From Rotaria sp. Silwood1 (lineage: Eukaryota; Rotifera; Eurotatoria; Philodinida; Philodinidae), in contig CAJNOP010000043.1 in assembly GCA_905250075.1 (NCBI GenBank), positions 430,772 through 494,771 of the forward strand: a stretch of 64,000 nt of DNA, in the 5' to 3' direction. Each line of letters opens with the position of its first letter. The first letter of the stretch is position 1. Below are positions 45,001 through 50,314 of the stretch, piece after piece. The translations under genes and the position numbers were made by a program. Below the pieces are notes generated by a model. The model was not told where the DNA came from, did no database searches, and worked only from the letters and a program-made list of their open reading frames with translations.

Positions 45001-45331
45001 TCTTGAAATTCTTCATGAACGTTTAATTAATATAAATGATCGTTTAAAATCTCTTTTATCTGGTGATCAATTACGTATAACAAATGATATAAAATTAATG
45101 TTTGATCGTTTAAATTCAATAAAACGAATTGTTAAAATTTATCTTGAACGTTTAGAAAAATTATTAGCTAGAAATGAATTACATGAAAGTTTTTCATCAA
45201 TAAATCATTCACCAATAAGAACATCGAATAGCAATCTTCAAGTAACGAAAAAAAAAATAAAAATAAAAATAAATATTTTTTGTAAAAAAAAAAAAATTTT
45301 TTTCTTTTTTTTCTAGCGTGTTTATCAATAA
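1..45331 (+). CDS. giant spectrin-repeat protein, nesprin (SYNE/MSP-300)-like, 3' part of gene
   Basis: Ninety-two exons called by eye remain in one frame for about 20.2 kb, giving about 6,750 residues; the 5' end lies left of the window. The product is Gln/Asn/Glu/Leu-rich helix throughout, with spectrin-repeat marks that become clear near the C-terminus (for example LRSWMDTVETNL, VNTRWEMLI, LALWLTDLDVLL, DKWNRLQTLAHDKDEQLK). Nesprins are giant spectrin-repeat proteins that link the nuclear envelope to the cytoskeleton. The helix ending KKLKQKLMNSSD followed by a Ser/Pro linker (SSPTSSSRSPQR) matches the layout of the last nesprin repeat and its linker. No KASH segment, EF-hands, GAS2 or ZZ domain is seen; the last codons are R-V-Y-Q-stop. 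A spectraplakin or other spectrin-family gene is the alternative. Gene identity is moderately sure; the coding call is very sure. Confidence 0.72.
12..2275 (+). CDS. spectrin-repeat gene exons 1-5 of window
   Basis: Exons 12-124, 193-382, 1524-1661, 1721-1888 and 1952-2275. The first exon begins right after an attag acceptor at the window edge, so coding continues upstream. Exon 2 uses the second of two close acceptors (after atttag), because the first would bring in a stop. The 108-codon exon 5 is a long amphipathic helix. Few tryptophans are present (TWIQNLR and NDWLKL). The introns are short except 383-1523, which carries a transposon-like insert. Confidence 0.82.
383..1523 (+). other. long intron of the spectrin-repeat gene
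   Basis: This stretch contains no gene that I can support. It is AT-rich and broken by stops in all frames apart from a GC-richer patch, the inserted element at 1174-1342. A short open frame over that patch is a by-product of its GC content. Confidence 0.7.
1174..1342. mobile_element. 169-bp hAT-like MITE with 8-bp target duplication
   Basis: A GC-rich island starts TAGTAGCGAAACCAGG and ends CCTGGTTACGCCACTA, which are inverted repeats with a few mismatches. It is flanked on both sides by the exact 8-bp direct repeat ATTTTAAT (1166-1173 and 1343-1350). An 8-bp duplication with a terminus of the YARNG type is the known mark of hAT transposons. There is no transposase, so the copy is non-autonomous. 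Confidence 0.75.
2276..3469 (+). other. long intron, no gene seen
   Basis: About 1.2 kb of AT-rich sequence lies between exon 5 and exon 6. I see neither coding sequence nor a clear inverted repeat. Confidence 0.6.
3470..5307 (+). CDS. spectrin-repeat gene exons 6-13
   Basis: Exons 3470-3622, 3671-3823, 3880-4050, 4128-4424, 4480-4647, 4713-4835, 4904-5098 and 5161-5307. All eight are multiples of three and separated by introns of 47-77 bp, all in phase 0. Heptad leucines and glutamines run through every exon; one spectrin-like helix end is QTKWRTLNNDIQ. The donor of the 4713 exon (gtaaat after codon ATT) was chosen for frame; a donor a few codons later is possible. Confidence 0.82.
5308..6667 (+). 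other. long intron holding a repeat-rich insert
   Basis: From about 5425 to 6640 the base composition is distinctly richer in GC than in neighbouring introns. The stretch contains three tandem copies of a 136-bp unit (5684 onward) and a Gly/Thr-rich start (gtttgtttgtatgtttgttc). Short open frames at 5958-6212 and 6471-6809 have no recognisable product. The insert is probably an old mobile element, but I could not find its ends. Confidence 0.5.
5684..6100 (+). repeat. tandem 136-bp repeat, three units, with tRNA B-box-like motif
   Basis: The motif GAGTTCGAAT recurs at 5691, 5827 and 5963, so the period is 136 bp. Units 1 and 2 share long stretches such as AAATCCTATTGGTTG and GCTAAGAAACCAGCTAAT; unit 3 is more diverged and fades after about 6030. 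GAGTTCGAATCC resembles the internal B box of tRNA-type promoters (GGTTCGANTCC), but I find no A box or cloverleaf. Confidence 0.65.
6668..8909 (+). CDS. spectrin-repeat gene exons 14-20
   Basis: Exons 6668-7219, 7281-7421, 7479-7643, 7709-7873, 7954-8109, 8181-8623 and 8684-8909. Exon 14 (184 codons) begins with CAT after a T-rich acceptor and contains a Ser/Thr/Asn-rich loop around residues 75-95 between two helices. The exon 19 to 20 junction is phase 2, splitting an Arg codon. The final donor is caggtag at 8909. The sequence is coiled helix with sparse Trp (TDWLIYIKE, DLWNTNKS). Confidence 0.82.
8910..9962 (+). other. long intron, no gene seen
   Basis: About 1.05 kb of AT-rich sequence with poly-T runs. 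A 101-codon open frame at 8968-9273 opens inside the intron and has no helical or family character. I saw no inverted repeat. Confidence 0.6.
9963..12108 (+). CDS. spectrin-repeat gene exons 21-29
   Basis: Exons 9963-10109, 10175-10505, 10572-10711, 10785-10943, 11020-11181, 11250-11414, 11495-11653, 11724-11870 and 11950-12108. Most are 47-55 codons, about half of a 105-residue spectrin repeat. The 10505/10572 junction is phase 1 and completes a Glu codon. QWIEIQQKLEHNL in exon 22 is a plausible repeat start. The frame is open throughout. Confidence 0.82.
12109..13194 (+). other. long intron with MITE near its 5' end
   Basis: The intron holds the foldback element at 12156-12428. The remaining 750 bp is AT-rich without a supportable gene. 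Open frames of 77 and 86 codons on opposite strands here merely read the palindrome. Confidence 0.65.
12156..12428. mobile_element. 273-bp palindromic hAT-like MITE with 8-bp target duplication
   Basis: The element begins TAGGGGTCGAC and ends GTCGACTCCTA. Its two halves are near-perfect reverse complements, covering GCTCAGCTCAGTTCCGCTC, GAACCGGTTCGTTTGAGC and TTCTGTTTTGGGAAC, so almost the whole element can fold into one hairpin. The exact 8-bp direct repeat ATATTTAT lies at 12148-12155 and 12429-12436. These are hAT-type termini and duplication length. It encodes no protein. Confidence 0.85.
13195..16165 (+). CDS. spectrin-repeat gene exons 30-34
   Basis: Exons 13195-13491, 13558-14793, 14861-15013, 15458-15628 and 15695-16165, all phase 0. 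Exon 31 is the longest in the window, at 412 codons of uninterrupted helix rich in Ile, Asn, Gln and Glu, with hardly any Trp. TNWLELKQN in exon 33 is a spectrin-like helix start. Intron 15014-15457 is the only long one inside this block. Confidence 0.83.
15014..15457 (+). other. intron with a dispersed repeat
   Basis: No gene is visible. A segment at about 15231-15305 (CCAGGGTAAGCTTTGTTCGT and following) resembles one at about 60938-61015 in the receptor gene's large intron, suggesting a dispersed element. Confidence 0.45.
16166..17096 (+). other. long intron, no gene seen
   Basis: About 930 bp. An open frame of 90 codons at 16415-16687 lacks family features and splice context and is probably chance, though it could be a decayed element. 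Confidence 0.55.
17097..18827 (+). CDS. spectrin-repeat gene exons 35-41
   Basis: Exons 17097-17228, 17309-17485, 17543-17686, 17740-17862, 17943-18389, 18455-18573 and 18635-18827. Exon 39 (149 codons) starts with a spectrin-like SSIDWLADTMKNL. The 18573/18635 junction is phase 2. The intron after exon 41 is 572 bp. Confidence 0.8.
18828..19399 (+). other. intron with simple-sequence tracts
   Basis: It contains long A and T runs, TG/CA dinucleotide stretches (about 19047-19067 and 19256-19270), and a short inverted match of AGACTGAT with ATCAGTCT around a T-rich loop (18970-19025). No gene is seen. Confidence 0.5.
19400..21239 (+). CDS. spectrin-repeat gene exons 42-47
   Basis: Exons 19400-19528, 19585-19782, 19841-19961, 20031-20242, 20527-20719 and 20788-21239. 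This block has clear repeat starts with the helix-A tryptophan: QRLVIWYEDKQRLISP in exon 43 and DRLMSKLNEWIKTTEQQI in exon 45, the latter followed by an LKEKYRNVE helix. The junctions at 19961/20031 and 20719/20788 are phase 1. The last exon ends with codon CAG before gtttga. Confidence 0.83.
21240..22522 (+). other. long intron, no gene seen
   Basis: About 1.28 kb, AT-rich, with stop codons in every frame. The open frame at 21229-21462 is read-through from exon 47 in a different frame. Confidence 0.55.
22523..25353 (+). CDS. spectrin-repeat gene exons 48-55
   Basis: Exons 22523-22849, 22920-23057, 24252-24346, 24415-24493, 24551-24698, 24764-24894, 24962-25144 and 25210-25353. Exon 48 shows the repeat pattern NEELIAINDWFKRLIQEL. 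The small exons at 24252 and 24415 (95 and 79 bp) are placed by frame: a Cys codon is split TG|C between them. The next-to-last exons contain IFRPHLRNNAKDLC-like helices. Confidence 0.8.
23183..24222. mobile_element. foldback element, family shared with 40079-41378
   Basis: The left arm (from GAACTCTATCGAATAAGATGAC, about 23183-23300) matches the reverse complement of the right end (ATGACCACG... read back from about 24222). An inner pair of arms, 23460-23600 and 23965-24085, shares TTTTGAATTCTTTTACACTA. The same terminal sequence bounds the element at 40079-41378. There is no transposase. Exact ends and target duplication were not found, so boundaries are approximate. Confidence 0.6.
23844..23859 (+). 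repeat. run of 16 cytosines
   Basis: Sixteen consecutive C residues lie in the loop region of the foldback element, in otherwise AT-rich DNA. The complementary G run could form quadruplex-type structures, and the run length may be unstable or misassembled. Confidence 0.9.
25354..26250 (+). other. long intron with MITE
   Basis: The intron holds the element at 25575-25972. The remainder is AT-rich and non-coding; a minus-strand frame at 25867-26184 reads through the element's right arm. Confidence 0.65.
25575..25972. mobile_element. 398-bp hAT-like MITE with perfect 8-bp target duplication
   Basis: It starts CAGGGCTCCGGATGGGCC and ends GGCCCATTCGGAGCCCTG. The arms are inverted copies of about 135 bp including CTAGTGTCTCATAGAAT. 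The exact 8-bp duplication CCTTCTAC lies at 25567-25574 and 25973-25980. CAGGG termini and 8-bp duplications are typical of the hAT superfamily. No coding capacity is seen. Confidence 0.88.
26251..28787 (+). CDS. spectrin-repeat gene exons 56-59
   Basis: Exons 26251-26396, 26467-26635, 26701-27432 and 28425-28787. Exon 58 (244 codons) spans about two spectrin repeats; RWTQLEQDIMSEEENM and CERWLKQTRDLINEL mark helix C of one repeat and helix A of the next. Exon 59 contains YEQWLENIQRTSDTI. Junction 26396/26467 is phase 2. Confidence 0.83.
27433..28424 (+). other. long intron, no gene seen
   Basis: About 990 bp, strongly AT-rich. I see no coding sequence and no clear repeat. Confidence 0.6.
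28850..31664 (+). CDS. spectrin-repeat gene exons 60-65
   Basis: Exons 28850-29061, 29379-29502, 30545-30640, 30715-30924, 30986-31135 and 31191-31664. Exon 60 has the repeat start IESLFEWLKQTHKYEPLSD. Exon 65 (158 codons) is a long charged helix with LLRIWREYETRLDEIR. Junction 29061/29379 is phase 2; the rest are phase 0. A 1.04-kb intron without visible genes lies at 29503-30544. Confidence 0.82.
29503..30544 (+). other. long intron, no gene seen
   Basis: AT-rich non-coding sequence of about 1.04 kb. No inverted repeat or coding frame is convincing. Confidence 0.6.
31665..32317 (+). other. intron, no gene seen
   Basis: About 650 bp of AT-rich sequence between exons 65 and 66, with no gene or clear repeat. 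Confidence 0.6.
32318..35556 (+). CDS. spectrin-repeat gene exons 66-73
   Basis: Exons 32318-32484, 32555-32699, 32746-32892, 32958-33137, 34277-34444, 34514-34663, 34738-35064 and 35233-35556. Repeat marks are frequent: LESLHRKWISLK closing exon 68, RTLSDWVQEQTSDLEFM in exon 71, SILADWQEYNRVLLQME in exon 72, and QQKWTTVEQHLQEI plus DNWRQFNSSYVHLLDRL in exon 73. The spectrin pattern is stronger here than in the 5' half. Confidence 0.85.
33138..34276 (+). other. long intron, no gene seen
   Basis: About 1.14 kb. An 89-codon open frame at 33703-33972 is basic and low in complexity with no family features; I regard it as chance. Confidence 0.55.
35801..36019. mobile_element. 219-bp inverted-repeat element (MITE-like)
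   Basis: The left arm from GCCGAGCCCTCGACCCATCG and the right arm ending CGATGGGTCGAGGGCTCGGC are almost perfect reverse complements for about 65 bp, including AAATGGCAAACCCAGGGGTC. The arms are GC-rich against an AT-rich intron. The flanks offer no clear long target duplication, so the superfamily is undetermined. Confidence 0.75.
36258..36877. mobile_element. 620-bp double-hairpin foldback element, TTA target duplication
   Basis: The outer arms are reverse complements from CAATGGAGGTGTTTGTATTG at the left to the matching right end, about 270 bp each. Each arm contains a smaller hairpin of its own with CTATTATAAGGACAAAACAT against its reverse complement (stems near 36431-36530 and 36601-36710). 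TTA flanks both ends (36255-36257 and 36878-36880), which would fit a PIF/Harbinger-type element, though a 3-bp match is weak. No protein is encoded. Confidence 0.7.
37382..40070 (+). CDS. spectrin-repeat gene exons 74-79
   Basis: Exons 37382-38503, 39040-39162, 39223-39288, 39348-39400, 39453-39824 and 39908-40070. Exon 74 has 374 codons and shows KRCQKWNDYIQAIEQNL and KLEQRWQLIIKNI. Exon 78 has VHWTDAERVIRTL and CKRLIEWFEHFLN. Exon 79 has a textbook repeat start, GLENLRSWMDTVETNLQ. The exons at 39223 and 39348 are very small (22 and about 18 codons) and are placed by frame. Confidence 0.84.
38504..39039 (+). other. intron, no gene seen
   Basis: About 540 bp of AT-rich sequence with a short TA repeat near 38570. 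Nothing further is seen. Confidence 0.6.
40079..41378. mobile_element. 1.3-kb foldback element filling an intron
   Basis: The left end (GGACTCTGTCGGATATGATG onward to about 40215) matches the reverse complement of the right end (about 41245-41378), with shared blocks ATATCATTTTGTAGAG and TTTTCRTCAARTTTC-ACGTTA. The same ends occur at 23183-24222. The interior shows no transposase; a 69-codon frame at 40913-41122 is not recognisable. No target duplication could be fixed. Confidence 0.65.
41423..42699 (+). CDS. spectrin-repeat gene exons 80-85: nesprin-like C-terminal repeats and Ser/Pro linker
   Basis: Exons 41423-41604, 41660-41813, 41880-42059, 42135-42278, 42338-42535 and 42597-42699. These are the best-formed repeats of the window: SVEQRWLSLKDLIRKRKLE, VNTRWEMLIGTVHETMKN, DSLALWLTDLDVLLTNLEHL, then a helix pair ending RIKKLKQKLMNSSD. 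A Ser/Thr/Pro-rich linker starts in exon 85 (TRSSPLHESF, LSSPTSSS). The order repeat, KELEKLL-type helix, SPTS linker is what I know from the nesprin C-terminus before its membrane anchor. Here the linker leads into more repeats. Confidence 0.85.
42750..45331 (+). CDS. spectrin-repeat gene exons 86-92: terminal repeats and stop, no KASH
   Basis: Exons 42750-42973, 43059-43179, 43237-43386, 44504-44560, 44620-44777, 44834-45241 and 45317-45331. The linker continues (RSPQRYLRSRDRF) and then spectrin-type helices resume: DKWNRLQTLAHDKDEQLK, IQWKHFKRQLEELEQAAEQF, and a last repeat around ESLSQSLEPVDEREI to RIVKIYLERLEKLLARN, again followed by a Ser-rich tail (SFSSINHSPIRTSNSN). The last exon is five codons including TAA. 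No hydrophobic anchor follows in frame. Confidence 0.82.
43387..44503 (+). other. long intron with Tc1/mariner-pogo-like element
   Basis: The intron holds the element at 43918-44296. The rest is AT-rich and non-coding. The two open frames there (43747-43959 minus and 43952-44152 plus) cross the element boundary. Confidence 0.65.
43918..44296. mobile_element. 379-bp non-autonomous Tc1/mariner-pogo-like element, TA duplication
   Basis: The ends are inverted repeats: CAGTAAAACCTCCCATAGTG at the left, and at the right CACTATAGGGAAGTTTTACT followed by G. The dinucleotide TA flanks each side (43916-43917, 44297-44298), the target used by the IS630-Tc1-mariner group. The motif TATAGTGGACA recurs several times inside both ends and could be transposase-binding repeats. 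No transposase is encoded. Confidence 0.8.
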
Positions 45332-46646
45332 TTATTTATTGTCTTTATTTATTTCAATCAACAGTGAACATTTGGCTTTGTTTTGTGTCAAATTTTATTC
45401 TTGAACAAACATTTTGCTAGTTATCAGAGTTTTATCATTATAACATTCTATGGTGTGAATTTTGTCTTTTTTACGTTCTTCCATCTTTTTGTTTTGTTTT
45501 TTTTTTACTCTTGCATACGCATGCTTTTCTTTTCTGTATACGAATATATAATAGTTTTGAAACAAAAAAAAAAATAATCAACAGCATAAATCATTAGTTT
45601 GCTTGTTTTAGTTTAGAACTATTCGATTTATCAATTTATCTATTGAGGAAAAGTCATGGAAGTTTGTTTTGTTCTTGCATTAAGAATTTTTGTTGATGAA
45701 TGAATGGATTTATTTGAAGAACAAACGAAACATCAATTCGATATGTTTTATTCTAGTTTAAAGACAAAGAAGAATCAGTTGAACTACAAGTATTTTTCGA
45801 GAGACTAAGAACGAGAATTCATTTTTGCCTGTAGGATAGTTCTACACAGTGACTATGGTACAAAGGCGTCTACATGTTAGAATTCTAATTAATCGAGTAG
45901 CACTTTTGTGAAACGAAGTATATGAAATTCATATATACTCCATATTTCATCATATTCGATCGGTTTACATATGAAAAGAATGTTAGGAATTAGTTTTTCG
46001 TTGTTATTCTACTTCATTTTCATGTAAACAGTAAAATCTTCCATAGTGGACACCCCTCCTGTTAGTGGAAACTTTTTCGTGGTCCATCTTTCATAAATAA
46101 CCTCTGTATAGTAACCTATAATTATGAACTCAAAGAGAATGTCACAATGACTATCGCTAATCATTCAACATAATAATTTTTCTTTACTGTTTAGACAGCA
46201 GACTTATAAAAATAACGATATATCTTAGTGGTAGAAAAAGAATACGTCCTTTGTGTTGAAGAGACGAGTCAGGTATGTGTAATCGTATTGAGAAATGTGT
46301 GTCATTTTGCCACGATTATTAAGAGAAAGAGATAATTATATCTAAACGACGAGTATTGATTCTCGAACAAAATATTACATTAATTAAAAACAATCAAAAT
46401 GATTATGGTTTACCAATTTGATTGTTTCTCTAGTGGGCATGTTTCAAAAGTTATTTGTTAGTATGAAACAATCATTAGATATATTCATTCAATATATGCA
46501 TTGAAGATCATCGTATTAATATAAAAAAAATAAAATAAAAAATTATCAATTGGATGATCTTTATATTAGAAAATAAGAAGAAATTTCGAAAAAAGACGTA
46601 GAACACAAAATGTATATATGAAAAGAAAAAGACGTATACAAATATA
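45332..46646. other. region between convergent genes
   Basis: 1.3 kb separates the tail ends of the spectrin-repeat gene (+) and DRC2 (-). It should contain both 3' untranslated regions. A pogo-like relic lies at 46029-46175. A hydrophobic plus-strand frame (45383-45577) follows T-rich sequence and is not convincing as an exon. Confidence 0.6.
46029..46175 (+). mobile_element. truncated relic related to the element at 43918-44296
   Basis: CAGTAAAATCTTCCATAGTG followed by GACACC closely matches the left end of the nearby element, and the later AATGACTATCGCTAATC matches its middle (AATGAGCACTGGCTAGTT). The right inverted end is missing, so this is a decayed, one-ended copy. Confidence 0.65.
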
Positions 46647-49599
46647 TCAAAAGGCACTTTTCACATGTTGAGCTTCGATAACAACTTTAATTGGTCGAGC
46701 ATTTGATAACGGTTTTCCAGCAGACTGACTTCTATTTAAATCAAAAGAAATATATTTATATTTTTATGAATATAATCAATATGATCATACGTACTCAAGT
46801 ACACGTCTTGATGATAAAATCATTAATGGATTTGTTTGACTCATTATTTCATCATTTACTGATATACCATCAAGATATTGTTTTAATAACATTTTTAATT
46901 GCATATTTTCTGATTGTAAAATACTTCGTTCTTTTTCTAAAGTTAATTTATCCAATGATACTTTACTAAATCGTTTCCAAAACATTTCAAGTGAATCAAA
47001 TGTATACATATCCTAAGATAATAAAAAAAAAAGAAGCCAATCGAAGAAATAAGTCTATGAAATGAAAATGAATACTATAAAATAATACTTTAGCTAAATC
47101 TTCAAATGGTGGTTCATAAAAAGCTGTTTCAACTTCAGCACGTTCTTCATCTGTTAATGTTGATGCATAAAATGGTAAAATTTTTTCTTCTTCAGCTTCT
47201 AATTTACGACACATTTCAGCAAATGTTAAAATAATTTCAGCTATTTTAACACGTTTTTCAAGTTGTTTTTCAACTGTATCACATGCTGTCGCAAGTTTTA
47301 TTAAACGTCGACGTAATTCTTCTTGCATTTCCAATAATTGAGATTTTAATTGAAGTAAATATTGTTTCATACTTTCTTTTTCCTAATAACAAAAACAAAA
47401 AAAAGAAAATAATGAACAAATATTATAATTCTGTTTCAATTTTTTAAAGAGAAATATTGAAGATAATTGAATTATTTTACTAAACATAAGACACGAGTAA
47501 AAAACTCGATTCATACTTATTGCTTTATATTGTGACACTTCTTTCAACGTATGGTTTTTTAATGAGAAAGTTGGTCGGTATTTAAACAATACCAATTTTT
47601 TGTTAGTTTTTAGATACGTGAAGTACAACAATTTTTTCGTGTAGTTCATAGATGATGGAGTTTGGAGGCGTGAAGAGGATTGAACCTTGCTCCCAAAAAC
47701 AAAGACGAAGACTCGAATATTTCAGAAAATTTTACAAACTTCATTCTCCCATATAGTTAGTTAGTGAAACATTTTTGAACGAAGATTATCTTCATTTTTA
47801 GGACGAAAAATTGATTAGATATTTCTCAGAAGATAATTCAAAGCTTTTTTTTAGACATAATGTCAATCGTGAAAATGACTTGCCTCTCATCAATTAAAAT
47901 TTCAGATAGACATGAATTTTCTCAATAGTTTTTGGAAAGCTTTCATCTGCTACTATCAATAAATAGTTGAAAAAGAGAAATAACCGACATATTCGTTAGG
48001 TCTAATGCAGTTGATAAGTACTTTATTCTATTTGTTTGAAGTTCGGCAAAAACTTATTTTTATGTTTAGTATAGAGATTGAGGAACTGACGCCCTTTCAG
48101 AGATTTAAATTGCTCTTTCGAAAGAGAAAATCTGAATACAATACTGATGTTTATGTTCATTATATATCTATAACAAGAGAAATTTTCAAGCGAAACCTTC
48201 TCATCAATGTCAAGACATAGAAATGAATCAGCACAAATCTAGTTCTTTAATAAGCATCAAGATTAGACAAATTGAAAATTGTTTGCTCTGTTGTATGTTA
48301 TTCTCTGGTCATCATTCGAAAAAAGTTTTGAAGATTTCTTTGATTCAAATCATTCTGCCACCTACAATATACTCCTTTGTGATGTCTAATTCTCGTACCT
48401 TCAAAGATCAATCTATTTTTTCGAATAGGAAAATTTTAACAATCTTTCGGCAAAAAAAAAAAACATATAAATTTGATTAAATTTACCTGTCCAACTTTAT
48501 TCATTCTTGCTTGATGATTCGCTTCAAGAGCTGCTATTTGAGATTTAACACCATTGATTTTGTCCTAAAATATTTTATTATTTATTTATTAAACAATATT
48601 TTTTTTAAAGACATACAGTAATTCGATTAATATAAATGGTTGCATCTCGAATTTCTTTGGAATTTTTTTCATCTTTCATTTTATATTCTTGATATTGTGC
48701 TTTACTTTCTCTTGTTCGTTCTTTATAATTATTTGTTATGAGTGTCATTTCATTTTGTAATACTGTTGAACGACTTTCAACATTTAATTGATATTGTTGC
48801 ATATCTTCTCGATACTAAAGAAAGACGAAAAAGACAAAAAAAAAAGAATAATCAATTATCTTTATAAGAAAACATTTTAATTCAAATATACAAACTTTAT
48901 TACGTAATTCTTCCATATTTGCTTGAAAATTTTGTTCAGCTGCTGTTTCAGCATCAAGATATGTTTTTTCCATATTATAAATAATATCTTGTAATTCAGT
49001 TTTAGATATATCATGATCACGAATTATTTTTGCACGTTCTTCACGAAATTCATATTTTATTTGTTCAACATCTTGTTCATATTGATCAAGTAATTTATCA
49101 ATTGTTGATGTATGCATTGCTAAATAAGATATTAAAAAAAAAAAAAAAAAACGTTACACTACATCAAATTTTTCTTACCAATCATTTTTTCAATAGCTTC
49201 AAAAAAACTTCTTAATGCCATATTATATTGTTCTTCAGCTTCTTCAAGATCTTTTGATGATGCTTTAATAACAGTATCTTTTCGATCAATAATACGTCCA
49301 AATGTTTGTGATAAAATTTCAATTTCTTTTTTTAATTCTTTTGATTTAGCTGCTCGCATAACAGCAAGCCATTGTGTATTTAATTTATATGTATTATTTT
49401 GTGTAAATTTTTCTTCACGTGTTAATTTTTCCTTTAAAAAATATAATCAATTATAAAAAAAAAAAAACAAACTTTTATTTGATTTTCTTGGAAAACTTAC
49501 TCGAAGAAAATTATCCATAACAGCTTCTTTGACTTTATTTTGCACCTCTTCTTCGAGGGCTTTTTGTGTTGCGAGAAGATCTTGTTCTGTCACGTCCAT
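46647..49599 (-). CDS. DRC2: dynein regulatory complex subunit 2 (CCDC65)
   Basis: Eight exons on the minus strand: 49501-49599, 49179-49431, 48896-49119, 48617-48814, 48487-48564, 47089-47382, 46795-47012 and 46647-46728, giving 481 residues, close to the 484 of the human protein. The match to DRC2 is strong: LNTQWLAVMRAAKSKELKKE then IEILSQTFGRIIDRKDTVIK early, and FWKRFSKVSLDKLTLEKER with LKQYLDGISVNDEIMSQTNP near the end. DRC2 is a coiled-coil subunit of the nexin-dynein regulatory complex on ciliary doublet microtubules, paired with DRC1. The start Met is the first after a splice acceptor at 49617. The last junction uses the acceptor after ATAGAAG because it restores the conserved ending VIEAQHVKSAF. 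Confidence 0.95.
47383..48486 (-). other. 1.1-kb intron of DRC2
   Basis: This is the only long intron of the gene. Plus-strand frames at 48005-48220 and 48223-48480 and a minus frame at 47383-47649 have no recognisable features. No inverted repeat was noticed. Confidence 0.65.
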
Positions 49600-49632
49600 T
49601 TTTTCCTCTTTCTAATCTATAAAAAAAAAAGT
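49600..49632 (-). promoter_or_regulatory. splice acceptor just upstream of DRC2 start, candidate trans-splice site
   Basis: Read on the minus strand, a run of ten T is followed by ATAG (AG at 49618-49617) only 17 nt before the DRC2 ATG, and the stop codon of the upstream gene is less than 80 nt away. Bdelloid rotifers are known to add a spliced leader to mRNAs, so this could be an operon-type acceptor. A short 5'-UTR cis intron is the alternative. Confidence 0.5.
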
Positions 49633-49692
49633 GTTTAAAATAATATATATTAAGGACTTATTAGGAAAGAGAAAAATAAATTTTTTTATTAT

Positions 49693-50314
49693 TCAAATCA
49701 TTTTAACACCCGTATTAATTTCCATACAAGCAAGACAACGATTTTTAGCTGCTGGATCTTGACGATAGTCAACGGTGAGTGTATATGGTTCAGGTTTTGG
49801 ATCAATACTATATGTACGATCTTTACAATGTAAACAAACTTTTGTTGTTGTTGACCATGCTGGATCGTCAGGTGCCAATGGACGTTGACAATTACGACAA
49901 TAACCAGCACGATATTCCGTTACATATGTATTAACGGATGCTTTCATTTCAGGAAAATCAAATTCTGGTTGATGACCAGGAAATGCATAGTTACGTGGAA
50001 CTATAATAAAATTTTAGTTAGAAAACTGATTGATTTTAAATGCAAAGACATACGTTCAAGATTACGAACTTCAGGTCGAGGTGGATCACCTCGAATAGTA
50101 CCATAAGCACATTCATATGTTGTAGGAAAATAATGATCATACTACAAAAAAATTCATATTTAAAATGATGAGGATAGATTAGATCAAGAGAGCTAACTTG
50201 AGAAGGAAGTGGTTTTTGAATTCGCTCATTTTTTATATCAGCTCGTTCTTCTTGCCAATTATAAATTAATGTTTGATTACTATAAGGTCGATGAAGAGAA
50301 CGTGGTTGAAGCAT
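49693..50314 (-). CDS. CFAP68: cilia- and flagella-associated protein 68 (C11orf1 family) with CxxC tail
   Basis: Three exons: 50198-50314, 50054-50141 and 49693-50000, giving 170 residues. The N-terminal part matches the C11orf1/CFAP68 family: SNQTLIYNWQEERADIK, QKPLPSQ, YDHYFPTTYECAYGT and PGHQPEFD. CFAP68 is a microtubule inner protein of axonemal doublets. The human protein (about 150 residues) stops soon after the GHQPE motif. Here about 65 more residues follow, containing three CxxC pairs (CRNC, CLHC, CLAC), which suggest metal binding. The gene lies 93 bp upstream of DRC2 on the same strand, another ciliary gene. Confidence 0.85.

Noticed and set aside
45383-45577. Hydrophobic plus-strand frame after the giant gene, considered as a missing KASH anchor
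   Set aside because: It follows the stop codon, has no splice-supported link in frame, is mostly Phe from T-rich DNA, and lacks the short Pro-rich end typical of KASH peptides.
48005-48480. Two plus-strand frames inside the DRC2 intron
   Set aside because: No recognisable domain, no splice partners, antisense to a well supported gene.
49698-49910. Alternative minus-strand frame over the CFAP68 third exon
   Set aside because: It is out of frame with the conserved first two exons; the frame with the CxxC pairs joins correctly.
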